This document shows positions 6,173-7,705 of a DNA stretch of 7,705 bases, piece after piece; the first letter of the stretch is position 1; each line of letters begins with the position of its first letter. Source of the DNA: an uncultured Methylophilus sp. (GTDB lineage: Bacteria; Pseudomonadota; Gammaproteobacteria; Burkholderiales; Methylophilaceae); the NCBI GenBank assembly GCA_936943315.1, contig CAKZJM010000113.1, forward strand, positions 1 to 7,705. Direction: 5' to 3'. The notes under the pieces are model-generated. The model ran no database searches. It was not told the origin of the DNA and saw nothing but the letters and a program-made list of their open reading frames with translations. The position numbers and the translations under genes were made by a program.

Positions 6173-6182
6173 ACTTTATCAA
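6154..6182 (-). promoter_or_regulatory. Sigma70-type promoter of the 67-codon gene
   Basis: On the minus strand, -35 TTGATA (6182-6177), a 17-nt spacer, and -10 TATCAT (6159-6154). Transcription would begin near 6147 and leave a leader of about 14 nt before the ATG at 6133. The Fur box covers the -10, which supports both calls. Confidence 0.65.
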
Positions 6183-6324
6183 CAACAAGAAAGGCCAGGC
6201 AGTGCGTAAAGAATGGTTAACGTAAAAATGAGGGATGCAAAAAAGGAGGGGGCCGCCCAGAAAACTTAAGCAGCTAAAAAACGGTATTGGCAAACAAGAG
6301 ACAAAAGTGTGACGTGCTTAAGCA
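6173..6324. other. Intergenic stretch without a recognised gene
   Basis: Between the Fur box and the GST terminator. It holds only very short open frames, the longest noted being 18 codons on the plus strand at 6213-6269, and a purine-rich run around 6238-6252 resembling AAAGGAGG with no suitable start after it. No hairpin or promoter beyond those listed was found. Confidence 0.5.
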
Positions 6325-6350
6325 AAATGCCCGCTGGGGCGCGGGCATTT
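6325..6350 (-). terminator. Rho-independent terminator of the GST gene
   Basis: Perfect 10-bp stem (AAATGCCCGC at 6325-6334 with GCGGGCATTT at 6341-6350) and a 6-nt loop. On the minus strand it is followed by TTGCTT after the ATTT of the stem. It lies 21 bp past the GST stop codon and insulates the small iron-regulated gene from the GST transcript. Confidence 0.88.
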
Positions 6351-6371
6351 AAACTGATGGGTGCCGACACT

Positions 6372-6995
6372 TTAGGGTTGCGGCATGGTTTGCTTGAAGC
6401 TGGGGCGCTTGACCAAAACGCCATAATGTTTGGCAAGGTTTGGATACCTTTCTTGCCAGTATTTGCCTTCCCACTGAATATTTTTAAAACGCAAATCGAT
6501 ATATCCCAGCGCCGTGCCCAGGGCAATATCCGCCAGGCTGAAGGTCTCGTTCACACACCACTTCTTTTTTAACAGGTCATCATCCAGCGCGGCTAACCCG
6601 GCTGCAACCTTGGCAAACTGTTTTTCGATCCAGGCGGAAGATTGCTGCACTTCAGGTTTACGCTGTTCTTGCATCACCGCTACAGCCGCATCGCAAATGC
6701 CATCAGCCAGGGCTTCCCAGCGGCGCACTTTAATTTTGGCTGAATGATCCTGGGGAATCAGATGTGCAACAGGCGTACGGTGATCAAGATATTCAACAAT
6801 CACCCGGGAATCATATAAAGTATCGCCATCATCCAGCACCAGCACAGGCACTTTGCCCAAGGGGTTAAACTGGCTCACCGGGCAATCAGGCGCTGACAGC
6901 ACCACCTCCGTCAAGGTCATGTCCACATGTTTTTCGATGGCCACAATGCGCACCTTGCGCGCATAAGGGCTATTTACTGTATATAAAAGCTGCAT
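6372..6995 (-). CDS. Glutathione S-transferase, YibF-like
   Basis: 207 residues, full length. The N-terminal thioredoxin-like domain (1-75) contains 'NSPYARKVRI' with S9 in the position of the activating Ser/Cys, 'NPLGKVPVL' with the cis-proline P50, and 'YDSRVIVEYL', where D62 and S63 bind the glutamyl part of glutathione. The all-helical C-terminal domain has 'RRWEALADGICDA' and the N-capping box 'SLADIALG' (153-160). Closest remembered relative: E. coli YibF. The substrate is not predictable; cytosolic conjugation or disulfide reduction is the family role. It starts at ATG 6995, with no clear Shine-Dalgarno sequence. Divergent from nadC across 164 bp and followed by its own terminator, so probably a single-gene unit unrelated to the receptor group. 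Confidence 0.93.
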   Translation of the reverse strand: MQLLYTVNSPYARKVRIVAIEKHVDMTLTEVVLSAPDCPVSQFNPLGKVPVLVLDDGDTLYDSRVIVEYLDHRTPVAHLIPQDHSAKIKVRRWEALADGICDAAVAVMQEQRKPEVQQSSAWIEKQFAKVAAGLAALDDDLLKKKWCVNETFSLADIALGTALGYIDLRFKNIQWEGKYWQERYPNLAKHYGVLVKRPSFKQTMPQP

Positions 6996-7022
6996 AGTGT
7001 GATGTTAGCCAGAGGATTGATG

Positions 7023-7039
7023 TTTTTTTCCGAAAAAAA
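7023..7039. repeat. Homopolymeric inverted repeat in the GST-nadC divergent region
   Basis: TTTTTTTC (7023-7030) and GAAAAAAA (7032-7039) form perfect 8-bp arms around one central C. The loop is too small for a normal hairpin, so it is more likely a bent A-tract or UP-like element between the divergent genes. It lies 28 bp before the GST start. Confidence 0.5.
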
Positions 7040-7093
7040 TACCCCATGACGTTTATCGCATGTCCAACATCGCGTGTCTTGAGGTAGTTTTAT

Positions 7094-7099
7094 TATAAT
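7094..7099 (+). promoter_or_regulatory. Candidate -10 element for nadC
   Basis: Exact TATAAT, about 60 nt before the nadC ATG. No good -35 lies 16-18 nt upstream (TTGAGG at 7079-7084 is too close), so the promoter would be weak or activator-dependent. The overlapping ATTATA gives a TATAAT on the other strand too. Confidence 0.4.
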
Positions 7100-7159
7100 A
7101 GCTTTTGGCATGGGCTTAGAATGGTCACATGCATAATTTTTAACCTTGCTGGCAATCAA

Positions 7160-7705
7160 ATGACCACTTCCACGCTTTACCAACACCTGCCTGACTATTT
7201 AAACGAAGCCATCATTGCTGAGCAGGTGCGCACTGCACTGCAAGAAGACATAGGCGGTGGTGACCTCACCGCAGCTTTAATTCCAGCCGCAACTCCAGCG
7301 TCCGCCACCATCATCAGCCGCGAAGCAGCGGTGATTTGCGGCTGTGCCTGGTTTGAACAATGCTTTAAACAGCTGGACCCTGCCGTCACATTAACCTGGT
7401 TGGTTAAGGATGGGGATCACGTTGCCGCGAACCAGCCACTGGTTGAAATTCAGGGTGACGCACGCGCCATGCTCAGCGCTGAACGCCCCGCGCTCAACTT
7501 CCTGCAAACCCTGTCTGCCGTGGCCACCCACACCCGTCGATATGTGGATGCCATTGCCGGGTTACCGGCAAAGATTTTAGACACGCGTAAAACGTTACCT
7601 GGCTTGCGGCTGGCGCAAAAATACGCGGTGCTAACTGGCGGCGGTGCTAACCAGCGCCTGGCCCTTTACGATGGGATACTGATCAAGGAAAACCATATTG
7701 CCGCG
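7160..7705 (+). CDS. nadC: Nicotinate-nucleotide pyrophosphorylase (quinolinate phosphoribosyltransferase), 3' end outside window
   Basis: First 182 residues of about 280-300. The enzyme converts quinolinate and PRPP to nicotinate mononucleotide, CO2 and pyrophosphate in de novo NAD synthesis. Visible: 'ALQEDIGGGDLTA' (26-38); 'SAERPALNFLQTLSAVAT' (106-123) with R109; 'LDTRKTLPGLR' (140-150) with the phosphate- and quinolinate-binding R143 and K144; and 'GGGANQRLALYDGILIKENHI' region (160-180) with R166 and K176. Position 165 is Gln where E. coli and Mycobacterium enzymes have His; I recall Gln in other betaproteobacterial NadC, so this may be a lineage trait. The ATG at 7160 is preferred on family length. 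An in-frame ATG at 7121 would add 13 residues ('MVTCIIFNLAGNQ'), and neither has a good ribosome binding site. Confidence 0.95.
   Translation, partial: MTTSTLYQHLPDYLNEAIIAEQVRTALQEDIGGGDLTAALIPAATPASATIISREAAVICGCAWFEQCFKQLDPAVTLTWLVKDGDHVAANQPLVEIQGDARAMLSAERPALNFLQTLSAVATHTRRYVDAIAGLPAKILDTRKTLPGLRLAQKYAVLTGGGANQRLALYDGILIKENHIAA

Noticed and set aside
6213..6269. 18-codon open frame on the plus strand next to the Fur box (begins MVNVKMRDAKK)
   Set aside because: No Shine-Dalgarno sequence, no recognisable family and no clear promoter reading in that direction; such short frames arise by chance.

Overview
The window looks like ordinary chromosome from a Gram-negative betaproteobacterium. 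An obligate methylotroph of the Methylophilaceae type is my best guess. This rests on protein flavour (MarC, NudJ, MnmA and NadC of betaproteobacterial type), a PEP-CTERM protein that implies an exosortase outer-envelope system, and a TonB-dependent outer-membrane receptor. The genus is an inference, not something the sequence shows. No RNA genes, insertion sequences, CRISPR arrays or phage genes were seen.

Layout. Plus strand, 1-2610: the 3' part of a MarC-family membrane protein gene; nudJ (Nudix phosphatase, TTG start) overlapping mnmA (tRNA 2-thiouridylase) by 4 bp; then a 109-codon conserved hypothetical gene. Minus strand, 2656-6182: three co-oriented genes, read from right to left. They are a 67-codon small protein behind a promoter covered by a near-ideal Fur box, a 220-residue PEP-CTERM surface protein with a strong ribosome binding site and a clear terminator, and a 791-codon TonB-dependent receptor. 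Minus strand, 6325-6995: a YibF-like glutathione S-transferase with its own terminator. Plus strand, 7160 to the end: the first 182 codons of nadC, divergent from the GST gene.

How the parts may work together. The plus-strand genes on the left and nadC are housekeeping (tRNA modification, nucleotide or cofactor clean-up, NAD synthesis). The accessory part is the minus-strand group at 2656-6182. An iron-regulated promoter, a small cytoplasmic protein, an exosortase-sorted exported protein and an outer-membrane receptor suggest a metal or metal-chelate acquisition locus in which a PEP-CTERM protein partners the receptor. Only the Fur box, the gene order and the protein families are visible. That they act together is inference, because a terminator separates the PEP-CTERM gene from the receptor gene and only the first gene has a visible Fur site.

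Main uncertainties: the true start of the receptor, its ligand (histidines expected of classical heme receptors are absent from the two key regions), the family of the 67-residue protein, and the start of nadC (an in-frame ATG lies 13 codons upstream).
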